Below, in pieces: positions 36,270-47,800 of a stretch of DNA of 64,000 nucleotides (the stretch's first letter is position 1; each line of letters starts with the position of its first letter). The notes under the pieces were generated by a model. It was not told the origin of the DNA. It saw only the letters and a program-made list of their open reading frames with translations, and made no database searches. Both the position numbers and the translations under genes were made by a program. This stretch comes from Diplosphaera chodatii. Lineage: Eukaryota; Chlorophyta; Trebouxiophyceae; Prasiolales; Stichococcaceae. The stretch lies in the NCBI GenBank assembly GCA_032358165.1, contig JAALGY010000039.1:682001-746000 (forward strand), given 5' to 3'.

Positions 36270-39200
36270 TCACGCACTCTTGGGATGCTGCGCTGCTGGT
36301 GGCACGCCTGCGCTGGCTGCGCTGCGCCCCATGGATGGCCGCCGGCAGGCGTGGACACACCAGAAGGCGGCCGCACAGCTCGCAGCCAACCCTGCCGCTG
36401 CAACGGCTCCCAGGTCTACGAAGTTCAGCCGCCACCAGGGCATGCCCACCTCCAGGGGCCATAAGAATGGCTCCGGCCCCGTTGCCAGCGCATACTCCAC
36501 CCAGTCTGCTGCCTGCGCTCCAGACGGCCGAAGTTTATTGGGTCACATATGGGCAAATTGCCATCCACACGTCGATATTTGAGACGGCAAAGCCAGCCAT
36601 AGAACGGGCTGCCACAGGGTTCAGCGCCTATGCATGGCGCACCCTGGTTGCTGGTGTGCCAGGCTGAGAGCGCAGCCGCTTGGATATCCGCTGCGCCCGC
36701 TGCCGGTAGCTTGGCTCATCAACGACCTGCATCAGCAATGGATGGCAGTCTGCTCGACCCATCCGTCATGCCACTGACATATCATGACATGCCAAGTTCC
36801 ACGACGGCGGCGGGTGAACCTATGGAGAGTACCTGTTGCAGGGCGGCCACGAGCTCAGTCGTGTGGCCATGAGCCAGCGTCTGCTGCTGGACGATGCACC
36901 CTGCCCTGTGGTGCTCGGCGACCAGCCTGCAGCTCAGTATACTGAACAATGATAACATCAGAGGTATGGAAGACAGTAGGGTGATGACCAGCAGAGGGAG
37001 TGCAGCATGTAAGGCAGGGAATACTCCTGCGCAATGCCAGCATGAGATGGCCGACTGTCTTGCAAAATGCGGTTCATGTGTATCAACGATCAGCGACATC
37101 ACCTGGCATTGTCAAACTGGTCGATGCCCAGCGGCATGATGACCATGGGCTGCCCATGGAACAGCGCCTCGTAGATGCTGTGGATGCCGCCGTGCGTGAG
37201 GAACACTTTCACTGCGGGGTGGCCCAGCAGGTCCTGCTGCGGGATCCAGGGCAGCATCCGGATGTTGCCTGCGCCGGTGCATTGTGAGCATGGCCTCCGA
37301 CAGCGAGGTTTCCTCCCAATTAGAGCATGCTGCTTCTGTGCAGCCGTCCGTTGCCTTGTGAGCAGTGCTCAGTGCAGGGTCTACCCACAGCACCACGATG
37401 CCGTCTTGAGGCCACCTCCACACCTGCTGCAGCGGCTACGGCTTCCAACTCGCGCCGTGCGTCGGCGGTGAGGTCGCTGTTGCGCACCTTCCACACCACC
37501 CTCTGCACCCAGCAATCACCCACCTTGCTCTTGGCTGTGCTACCAGCACCAGCAGCAAGTCCACCAGATGTCCAGGGCTGAGGCATGCACGACGGGCAGG
37601 GTGCCTGATGAGTCAGTGTGGTATGGAGACTGGTGACCGAATGTGCACCCAGTGTCAGGTAGGTTGAATAGTGCGGAGTTACCTGAGGAAGGGCGGCAAA
37701 GGCTCTGGCAATGGCCAGCAGGTTGCTTGGCGACGCGTTCAGCATGGTGCCAAAGGATGCCACGATGGCGCCGGCACCCGGGGCCCCTGCTGTTTGAACA
37801 GCACAGCATCCGCACCCGCCTAGTGACTTGACATCATGCAGCTGCTGGCAACAACTCACCATCTGCCACCACGAGAATGTGCTGGAATGTAACGAGAGGA
37901 TCATGGTGCTTTCTACAGCAGGCTCTGCGAAGCACCTGACACGAACGCTTCCAGGTCTGGGCTCAGCGGCTGCGGCGGCTGCGCCGTCAGCGGCCCCACA
38001 TACTTGACGTGCACAGGTACCTGGCATACAGGGGTGCACGTTTGACCTTCTCATTGCCAGCATCCACATGTCCACGCTGCATCTTTGATGAGAGACCAAG
38101 GGCCGTGGGGCTCACACTGCAGCACGGCTGCCAGTGTGAAGCCTTGTGATCTGCTCGTTCAAACATAACACGCACAACAAAACCCAAAACAACAGCAGAT
38201 CGCACCGGCCGGGGCTGCTCTACCCCCACGTCCACGGCAGACAGCGTGAGCAGGGCGCGGTGGGGATTGGGCGCCGGGATGTTCTGGTTGCGCCATGTCG
38301 TGTTCACGTGACGCCTGCCACACTAGCATTGTGCCGTGAGGCGCATCAGCCCGAAAACCCAGAGCATGCAGCGCAGTGTGTCGCGCCGCAGCATCAAGCA
38401 TGGCCCGAGTGGTGATCGCGTCACAAACGATCTGTGTGCGCAAGCAGTGCGTTGGGTCCTGTGTCGTCGTTCTGACTAGACCAATTGCTCATGAGCTTGT
38501 GTGTGAAGGGGCCAAAACTGCAGAATGTCACGATATTCGTGCAAAAGGCACTGCTGCAATCAAAGCGACAAGTGCCCTGGCATGTGCAACAGCAGCAGCG
38601 CACCTCATGTCCAGGTGCGACTTGATGGGCAGCAGCACCGAGAAGGAGCGAGTGACACCCATCAGCAGGACGTTGATGGCGCGCTGCGGCAGGGTCATGC
38701 CTGTTGCCCATGGGTGAGCAGCGCATCATCAAGGGAAACCCGCAGTCCCAATCGAAGCCGCTGTCCATGTCACGCCAGCTAGCACACTAGCTAGGGCTGC
38801 AACTCTCCTGCCTGTCGACTGACAGGAGCACACGACGTGATGGACAGCCGCACACATGACAGGGTGCAACGACAGCTCGCCACCTGTGGGCGGCAGCCCG
38901 GAGGTGAACACGGGCGTGTAGGCGAGCGACGGCAGGCTGAGGCGGTACAGGGCCGCCTCCACTGCGCCGCCGCCCGCCCCGGGATTGTAGTCGATCCTCG
39001 GCAGCCTGTCCAGGAGACAGCCCATTCAGAGGAGCAGAGCACATGTCCACCGATATGGTTTCGCATGCCCAGAGCACGGCAGACTCCGGCCTTGGGGCAG
39101 CTGTGCCTGCCATGCTGTGGCAGCAAGAGCATTGCCATCCGTCACAGGGATTCAACAAGGTGCAGGGTGTCACGATGCGGGTGCAAGTGTGCGACAACAG

Positions 39201-40314
39201 CACCATCATACTGGGCGCCTTGACTTTCTGTGTAAACAAAGCCTTACCCTAGGATATCGGATATAATCCAGGAGCAGGCGGTGATTGCGTCGCCAACAAA
39301 GATGTCCGCCTTGAACTCATACAGGGCATCCACGGCTGTTTGGTTGTCGAAGATCGCGGTGCACGATGTGAACAGGAACTCCGCTGTCATCTTGACGATC
39401 TGCAATCCAACGGTCAGTTCATCAGTGTGATTGACTTCTCCTTTCATCCTAGACGTCATGGAGCACCGTGTGATTGACTTCTCCTTTCATTCCAGACGTC
39501 AGGAGCACCGTCATATAGGGCATATGACCATAAACAGCAGCCCGTTTTGTAGGGTTTTGACACCTCAACGAACCTCCACAAGGCCGACGTCGCCGACCTT
39601 CCGCAGCTCATCCATCGACACCGAATCGTACTGCAGCTGAGCCACGCTTCCGCTGCTTCTGCTGCTTCCTGCAGGAACATGCTGAGGCTTGCACGCTGCC
39701 GTACCGCTGGCAGTGCGAGGTGTCACAGCAGATAGAGGCGGCGGTTCGTCTGCACATCATCTCTCCAGCAGTCAGCTGCTTCCATTCTGCGCTCCAGCCT
39801 GACACGGCCGCCGTCTTGGGCCGTGAACACTGACGCGTTTCGAGAACGCAGGGGGCCTGTGATTGGGTGGAGTAGGGCACCGCCGTCGCCGACGGAGGCA
39901 CTTGCGGCCAGCTCCCCCTGGAGCATGGCGCCAATCCGGGTGCCCATCTCCCGAGGCGTGACCACCAGCACATCGTGCCCCCGGTGTGACAGCTCGCCCG
40001 CCAGCACCACCAGACCAAAGACGCAGCTGGGCCCTGCCGGATTTCGCTCGGGAGAGTCAATCACCTGGCGTATCATTCTGCAGATACAGGTCATCATGGC
40101 TGTGCACTTCCGGCAGAGGTTCCTGCGATGATTGCAGTGATTTCAGATTTCTGTATCTTGCAGTCGTTTGAGCTGCTGTGCGCTTGAGCTCACATGGATA
40201 GGGGTACATCAGGATGCGCGCAGCGCTGCAACTCTGCGCCCCGCCCAGGAGCAGCGCCAGAAGCAACAGCGGCAGTGCCCTGCTGCTCTTTTGACTACAC
40301 CTCCATGGATGCAT
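36270..40314 (-). CDS. UDP-glycosyltransferase, ER-lumenal membrane-anchored type, complete
   Basis: Transfers a sugar from a UDP-sugar to a small acceptor. ATG 40314 starts a signal peptide ([20 protein letters not shown]) followed by ARILMYPYP. Next come [20 protein letters not shown] (acceptor-side domain), [117 protein letters not shown] and [18 protein letters not shown]. The donor-sugar signature [15 protein letters not shown] then [17 protein letters not shown] and [10 protein letters not shown] lies at 37270-37110. The last exons give [17 protein letters not shown] and [20 protein letters not shown] with a C-terminal transmembrane helix and a short basic tail (HACRR). Signal peptide plus C-terminal anchor is the topology of animal-type UGTs, unlike the soluble plant enzymes. 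A truncated copy lies at 20615-21134. Confidence 0.88.
39425..39509. repeat. Direct tandem repeat of 43/42 bp inside a UGT intron
   Basis: Copy 1 (39425-39467) and copy 2 (39468-39509) abut and differ by a few bases. Each contains GATTGACTTCTCCTTTCAT and AGACGTCA. They lie next to the exon at 39401-39255, in the intron 5' of it on the coding strand. Confidence 0.8.
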
Positions 40315-41881
40315 GGCTGCCCGTCCCTTCAACCGGCTGGTGGCCACTGGCAGCACGCCGCCTGCACTGCCTGTGTGCACAACAACTGATCGTGAGCATG
40401 CCTGATGACAACACACATACGGAGGTTTACGGTCTCTCATCACAGGACTCAGATGTCGTGGGGTTAGCTGCGCTACTAACACATCTCTGATCTTTTGTGC
40501 GCCTTCAGCCATCTGCAGGGTCTGCGCCAAAGCAGCATGTCAGGCCACAGGGCAGTTCTCGGTCCACCCAGTCATAAGCCAGTCTCAGTGCAGTGCTCCC
40601 GCGCTGCAGGCTCAGCACATGACGCTGATATATCACCTGACTGTTCTGAGGTACCCAAAAGCTCCGGGCGTCCGGGGTCCAGCTCTCGACATCGGCCAGC
40701 GGGTTCTGCGCGCCACAACGGCCACATGCACACATGCAGATCTAATTTGGTGGCACGTGACTGCACCGCTGACCTCTCGTAAGCCGGCGGACAGTGGACA
40801 AGGTATCCACCTGCAGTGTCAATGTCACAATGTCAAGCTGAACAATTGGCGTTCGCAAAAGCGAGACGCGAGTTTGGCCCTAAGGCTGTGAAAGGGGCGT
40901 CGCTAGGCCAGGGGCAAGGGAGTTCTTAGTCCGCGCCGTAATCTTTCCTCACTTCCGCGTAAATACACAAACAGCCTAGTACTTTCGCAACTTCGCCAGC
41001 CGGCGTCTAAATGCTGCAAGGCTGATGTTAGGAGCATTTCAGACGTCCGCAAGCATCTGTGAAAAATCTTAGCGCGATTGGCAAGCCTGCTGCACCTGTG
41101 TCACCCTGACGAACGTTAGCCAAAACTCGATTGCTCTTGTTTGCTTGCCAGCCCCCCGTCATTGGAAAAAACTTTACTTCGATATCCTGGGTATTTGACA
41201 TAAACCACACACGAACCTACAACGCCGCGCCGCGCCTCGTTCGCGGTGCTTCAGGCCGCGCAAGTGTTTGTCAAGGTCCATCGTTGTCAGCCTAACATAC
41301 AAATCACTGTACGACGCCTGTGCTTCGCGCTACGCTCAGGGATTGCTTCCGGGCATTCCGTCGTCTTTACTCGGTCCGGTGAACACATGAGTTTGTCCCC
41401 CCCTGTAGGGGGGGGGCCAAACCAAAAGCCTCGCGTTACGCAAATGACGGCGATTGACTGCTCTGCCCTGTGGTGTCTGTGTAGCTTTGGCATCGTCAGC
41501 ATGCGATGCAGCAGCAGATGTATCCTTTGACTCATGAATTTGCACTCATGACGGCTCAGATGAATCTGCCACACAGAAGCATTGAAAGTTTGACGGAAAC
41601 GCTAATGCTGCACGACAGCTGATCAAGCTCGTCGGCCCCTCCTTCCCTTTGCTGAAACGCTGCACGATATGCTTGGCAAGAACGCCCAAAGATGCTCATG
41701 CCAATTGCCGTCTTGCCGCCACAGTCCCAAAGCCGACCCAGCTTTGTACCAGTGGAAGCTGCAAGGAGACTGACCACAGGCGACCGTTCCGGGGACTGAC
41801 AGCACAGCCGGAAAGAAAAGCACTCTGACCGCTGCCAGCATTGCATTGCCACCGCAGCCTGCAGTGCACGAGCTGCTGAAC
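40315..41881. other. Intergenic region between UGT and MOS1-like genes
   Basis: About 1.57 kb. The UGT promoter should lie at its left end and the MOS1-like 3' UTR at its right end, as both genes run leftward. The middle (about 40860-41560) has a different texture: A/T-richer, few CAG/CTG triplets, many CG dinucleotides. No conserved coding exon was recognised. Confidence 0.5.
41397..41416. other. C7-TGTA-G9 inverted homopolymer tract
   Basis: Seven cytosines, TGTA, then nine guanines form a perfect potential hairpin with a 4-base loop. It is the most extreme homopolymer structure in the window, and the tract lengths could be assembly-sensitive. Confidence 0.8.
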
Positions 41882-44800
41882 CTATGGCACAGCCGCCGGC
41901 GCGGGTGCCGCTGCAGGCTGGGGCTTGGGCCCGTCAGCAGCCGCAGCGGCAGGCGGGGGTCTGTCCCTGCCGCCGCCAGCAGTGGCGTCGCCGCCCGCCT
42001 GGCCGCCCGCGGCTGCGGGTGCTGCCGTGGCATTGGCGCCGTCAGCAATGCCGGATGGTGCTGCGTCACCGCTGCGGCCGCCGCGGCCGGATCCCCTGCC
42101 GCCGCGCCCCCCACCACTGCAGCAAAGCCACGGGAGCCTATCAACGTGCACGAGGCAGGCGTGCAGGTGTCTGCCAAGCCGGCTACCCGCCAGCCGCGCT
42201 CTGGACCATGCAGGGATTTGCCTTCAAAACATAGTACGGACTGGGTTGGACTGGGTTGGAGTTGGAAACAGGTGCAGGCAGGGCACCTGCGGCGTTCGGA
42301 GCGCGGCCTGCGGTCGCCGGGCGGCTTGCTGCCGGCGGCCTCGCCGCTGCTGGATGCAGCGGCGGCGGCCCCCGCCACGACCGCAGCAGCGCCGCCGGCA
42401 GCGCTCACGCCCTCCGGGTGACCTGCCGCCACGCTGCCCTTCTGGCCCTCGCCTGTTGTGTTAGGGAAGCAGACGGCCCCATCAGACAAGGGGCTCACCG
42501 GACGGCGGGAGAATGACCACGATGCCGGCGGCAAAGGCCCTAGTGCGGTTGGCACTGGACCCTCTTGCTAATTGGCTGGGGGCTGCTGTAGGAGACCTGG
42601 TGCTCAGGCTACTGGCCATCTGGCACGCTGCAGGCTGGACAGTTGCCTGCCAGGCACCTCCCTGCAAGTGTCTTCACTCTACAAGCCTGAGTAGTACCTT
42701 GCTAAGGTCTGCCCCCCAGACAGGAGACTTGTCAAAAAGCATGTCACACACCTGTCCTGTCGCCGCGGCCACGCCCACGGCCGTCGCCCTCAGCGCCGCC
42801 GTCCCTGCCGCCGCGGCCGCCACGGCCCCGCCCGCCGCGGCCCCGGCTGCTGCGCGCCCTGAACTCGGCATCGCCACGGCCCCGGCCGCCGCCGCCCCCA
42901 CCCTCGCCTTCCGCCAAAGCCCCTGGCGTGGCAGGTGTGGTGCGTCAGGGGGGTGCGCAGCATGCTTCAAGTTCAAGCCACCAGTTCAAGGTTCGAAGTC
43001 GCTCTGCACAGGACAGCAGCAACTGGCCAGGCCGGTTCCTGCCACGCCACAAGTTGCTGCGGTGTGATGTTTGCATGTCCATTGTCGAGCACACAGCAGG
43101 CCGCCTGGGCAGCAATTTGCAGGCCTCCTCACCTGGCGGCTGCTGTCCAGCGCCGTCGGGGCCGCTGCCGGGCGCTCCAGGGCCACCCTGCGGCTGCCCC
43201 TCTGGCAGCTTGTACAGCGGGCGCTCGCCACCGCGCCGTGGGGGGCCCTGCTGGCCACCCTGGGGTGCAGTGCCGGCAGCGTCGGAGCTGCCAGGCGCTG
43301 CAGCGGCAGACGGGGCGCCAATTGCACCTACGGCGAGCATCATGCGGAATCAACTCAGCAGGAGTACCACCCATCTGCATTTGCAGAGCAACCGCGCAAC
43401 CAGTGTTTCCAACAGTGTATGCTCAGGCGCAGCCATTATGCTCGACTCTGGGCTCGCACATGCGAGGGATGGGTGGGTGCAAGCAGAAGGGCTCACAGGT
43501 CACTCAGCAGTGCTACAACCAGTCTTGCGCAGGTGTGGTGCAGGCACCGCTGCCTCGACTGACGTTCACATTGCTGGGGTGACAAGTGCAGCAAATGCAG
43601 GTTGATGAACGCTTTGGAGCAAGTCGGATACCTGGCGGCAGGTCGGGGGATGCGGTGCGGTCGCCACGGCCACGCCCGCCCCGCCCGCCCCGCTCGCGGC
43701 GCTCCTTGCGCGGAGGCCGCTCCCTCCGCACATCGTCACCCTGCTCGACCACATGCCGCCGTTTCAGGCCGGTTCACTCCGGAGCTGCTGCTGCTTGACA
43801 CTTGCCATTCCCCCGCAGGCAGCATGAGGGCCCGATGGAGCTGACGGTGTGAAACTGACCATGAGCTCAGCAATAACCAGCCGCCCGGAGATGCGATGGG
43901 CACTCTGCGCAGCACAGCCACAGGGAATTTGTTATCAGCGACGGCCAGGCTGACGGGAGCATGGCAGCACGCTCCATGCGGCAGCCTGAGCACCTGCTGG
44001 GGGGCATCGCCGCGCGGCTGCGACGGCGGCAGTGGCAGCGTGCGCCCGGGCGGCCCCTGCTGCTGCCCGAGCAACCTCGGCGCCCCGCCCTGCTGGTTCT
44101 GCCCCTGGCCCTGCCCCTGCGGCTGCCCCTGCGACGGCGGCTGGTGCAGGCCGCCCGGCGGCGTGGCGGAGCGCTCCGGCGGGCCCTGGCTGTCGCTGCG
44201 GCTGCCCCGGCCCCTGCAGTTGAGTGAGAACAAGTCTGGACCCCAGGTATGGTGGCGAATGGCGCCACTTGTACACAATTGTCATCGCACAACTGGAAGC
44301 AGGCCTGAAGGCAGCCGCTGGCGAGCCAGCTTGCAGATGGTGACGTTCAGAGTGCCGCCGTGGTGCAAGTTCATGGTGACTGAGCCATCCTTGAGATCCT
44401 GCAAATACATGAAAGCACAACGACACACCTCTGGCCACGGTCACGGCCACCCCTGCCACGGGCGCCCCTGCCGCCGCGCTCACCGCGGCCTGCGCCACCC
44501 AGCTCGCCAGGGCGACGCTCGCCGCTGTCGCCGCCCTGGGGGCGCCTGCCATGCTGCTGCTGCTGGTTTGGCTGCTGCTGCTGCTGCTGCTGCTGCGGGG
44601 CATTGGAGTCGACAGGGCCGCCCCGGCTGCCCGGCCGTGTCTCCCGGTTCAGCGCCTGCACACACCGCAATGTGTGCTTCGGCCCCGATCTTGGTGCAAT
44701 GCTGACCAATGTTTCGAGGTGCACAACTGCTCTGGCACCCAGCAGATCGTCCAAGGAATCCGCATTGCATGTCCCTTTTGCTGCCAAGGTTGCCTGAAGT

Positions 44801-47800
44801 GTAGCAGACGCAGACAGCCTGGCACTGCAGGCTCACCTCCAGCCGGCGCATCTCGGCCGCTTTCTCGGCCGCCTTGCGCCGCATGAACTGCCCCTGCTCC
44901 TCCTTCGTCATGGGGCCGCCTCCCGGCGCCGCCGCCGGCTGCTGCAGAGCACCGGGCGGCCCCTGCTGCAGGCTCAGCTGCGCGACGCCAGCCTCGACGG
45001 GCTGCAGACAGGTTAGCAGACGAAAGTGTCAACTTCAGCAGCAGCAAGAGGATAATGGCAAAAATATATCTGACGGCTCACTTGTACCTTTGGCCACACA
45101 TGTTCTCAAGTTATAAAGAGCAGCTACACGGAGTTGAGCGATTTCCTGCAAATATCACATGAATGCAACCATGCTTCGTGTGGATCTTCACTTTGGTGGA
45201 CAGGAAACTGACCTGCATGGGCATGTTCTGGCCAAATGTCATGAGCGGCTGTTGCGGCTGCTGCTGCTGCTGCTGCTGCCCAGGCATGGCTTCACGTGGC
45301 AGCTGCACAGCCAATATGCACGATAGCTGCATAGGTCAATCTCAATATGCACAACATTTGTCGAGCTTCTCACCAGACGCACTCACCAGAGCTATTCAGG
45401 TATTTGCTGGCAGCTCATGAAGCAGTGCAACAGTTGCAGCTTTGCTGCACAACAATAACTGCACAAATAGAGCTCCGCCTTACCAGCATCTGCTGCGTGA
45501 CATGCGGCTGGACACCCTGTGGCGGCTGTGCATGCAGCACATGCTGCTGCGGCTGCTGCTGCTGTAGTGGCTGATGCGCAACAGGGCCAGGCTGCTGCGG
45601 ATGCTGTGGCGTTGGCAGGCTGCCCACGAGGGACAGCTGTGGCGGTGGAGCACCAGATGAGGCAACTTGTGCTGCGATCTGCAGGCATCACAGGTTTGCA
45701 GTGAGAATATCCTGTGACAGGGCAGTCCAGTCGGTGCAGTCGTATGTTCAAGTTCTGCTCATCCACACTTGAACACCAGCAGCACAAGAATGCACAGCAC
45801 CAAGATACATCTGCGCATACGGGTTATTCAGTGCACACCTGGGCTGCATACTGCTGCTGGATGCGTTGCTGCTGCTGTTGGTTGTACCCCGGCTGCATGC
45901 CCTGGTGACCATTTGGGGACGGCTGACTGTGCTGCAGGGTGGGCTGCTGCTGCTGCTGGGGCTGCAGAGTGTGCATGCTGCCGGGCGGCGGCGGCGGCGG
46001 CGCAGCAGTCTGCAGCAGCGCCTGCTGCTGCAGCATGGCCTGCACCATCTGAGGGTGCTGCTGCGGCTGCAGCTGCTGCAGCATGGGAGCGCTGGGCATC
46101 GGCTGGCTTTGCATGGCAGCCTGCGGTTGCGGTGGCTGCTGCTGGACCTGCTGCTGCTGCTGCTGCTGCTGCGGGGTGGACGGCCGCACGCCCTGCTGGC
46201 GAGCTGCGGGTTCCTGGCTGCTGTCGCGCTGGAGGATCTTCGGTGGCACAGGGTTCGAACCTGAAAGTGCACCCAAGAAACACAAGTGAGCCTGCAGACC
46301 CCATGCCATCTTCCGCAACAGCGTAGTCCATGTCAGCGAAACTGATGCACTGCACCAGGTGCAGGAATGTCGAATGCACAGATGCGCCCCACCCGCTGCA
46401 TCTGAGCCTTCCGCGCCCTCCGGGCTGGCAGCAGCCGCCGCCGCTGCAGCAGCCGCTTGCTTGCGCGCCCGCCGCTCCCGCTCCCGCTCGCCACCCCGCG
46501 GTCGAGAGTGCTTGCCTGCAGCGCACCACGCAGACAGTGAACCGCTGAGAGAATTTTGAGTCTACAGGAGCACAACAAGCAGGTTAGCAGGAGCTCTGTG
46601 GGTGCAGCCCATGGTGCTGCCATCGGCATGCTTGCTGCACTAGCAGCCTCCACAGTTCTGGGGCGTTGCTGCGCATGGACGCTGCTGAGATGAGCATGGA
46701 TCAGGCAGTGACAGCACAACAAAGCTTCTATAATGTGTGCACACCATCGGGCCTGGCCTGCTGCTGCTGCTGCTGCTGCTGGTTGCCGGGCTGGCCTACA
46801 GATGGCGGCCCTTGCGGCGGCGGAGAGCCCTCCATGCCAGCTGGCTCGGAGCGGCGCGACACCTCTGACAGCCGGCGCTCCGACTGCATGCAAGGGAAAA
46901 CCCTATCAAGGCGCCTGGTGCATGGGTGCGACATGCAAAGGAGGCAGGGCTCGGTCTGAGCAGTGCCACACACGCTGCAGAGGAGCAGGAACCCAGCATG
47001 AGCGCCGTGGCACCCACCTCGGGCGTCGGCCGCGTCTCGAGCTGCTCCTCATCCGCAACATCCATGATCGACCCCAGGTCGCTGGCAGCAGCGTACGATG
47101 CGGTGCCCACTGTGGCCTGTAACAGCGAAGAATGTCAAAGTCAAATAGCAGACCTACGAGGCCCTAGTAGGCAACGAGGCACTCACAAGCCTCGCTGCGG
47201 AATATGCATACAACCTCGTGATGCCATGCGACCTGCATGCAGCAACAGCTTGAGATGTAGGACATGTATGGAGTGAGCTGCCATATGTGGGTGTAGCCCG
47301 AACCTTTGTGGTGCGGATGGTGGAGCCGCTGGCTGAGCTGCGGGGCGAGCCGCTGTCGTCCTGCAGCCGCGCCCTCGGCATGCCTGCAAGCAGCACGACT
47401 GGTATATCTACTACAGCCATGCCCCCACATCAGAGCGCCCAATAGGCCTGTACAGCATGCAGCATGCCCCTGACCTGGACTCTCACTGCATGCTGTATCC
47501 TTATTGCACACAAGGGAGCAGATGCCATACTTGCATGAGGCGAAAAACAGCAGCAGGTGGGTGCTGAGCGGCACCTGGGCGGGGGTGGTCACGCAGGAGC
47601 GCCCCTGGACGGCCGCCCGCAATGCCGTTGGCGCGCGTTGTCCAATCACGGTCATCAATGGTGTACCGGCTTGCACGGCCATAGCCCTCGCCCCGCCGCG
47701 TGCCTGCACGCACTTACCATAGCCGTCAGAAAAGGCACGGGATGCACCATCTTCAGCATCACTGGGGTCCACAAACCAGCAGCTGCCCCAATGCAATTGC

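Noticed and set aside
41846..42464. Plus-strand Ala/Pro/Arg-rich open frames at the 3' end of the MOS1-like gene
   Set aside because: Complement shadows of the minus-strand RGG and Ala-rich exons, which have splice sites and a family context.
45240..46190. Clustered CTG/CAG runs considered as a satellite or CRISPR-like array
   Set aside because: They are coding trinucleotide runs for Gln in separate exons; there are no unique spacers or regular repeat units.
44551..46264. Leu- and Ala-rich plus-strand frames resembling membrane proteins
   Set aside because: Caused by CTG/TGC runs that are the complement of poly-Gln codons; not real transmembrane segments.
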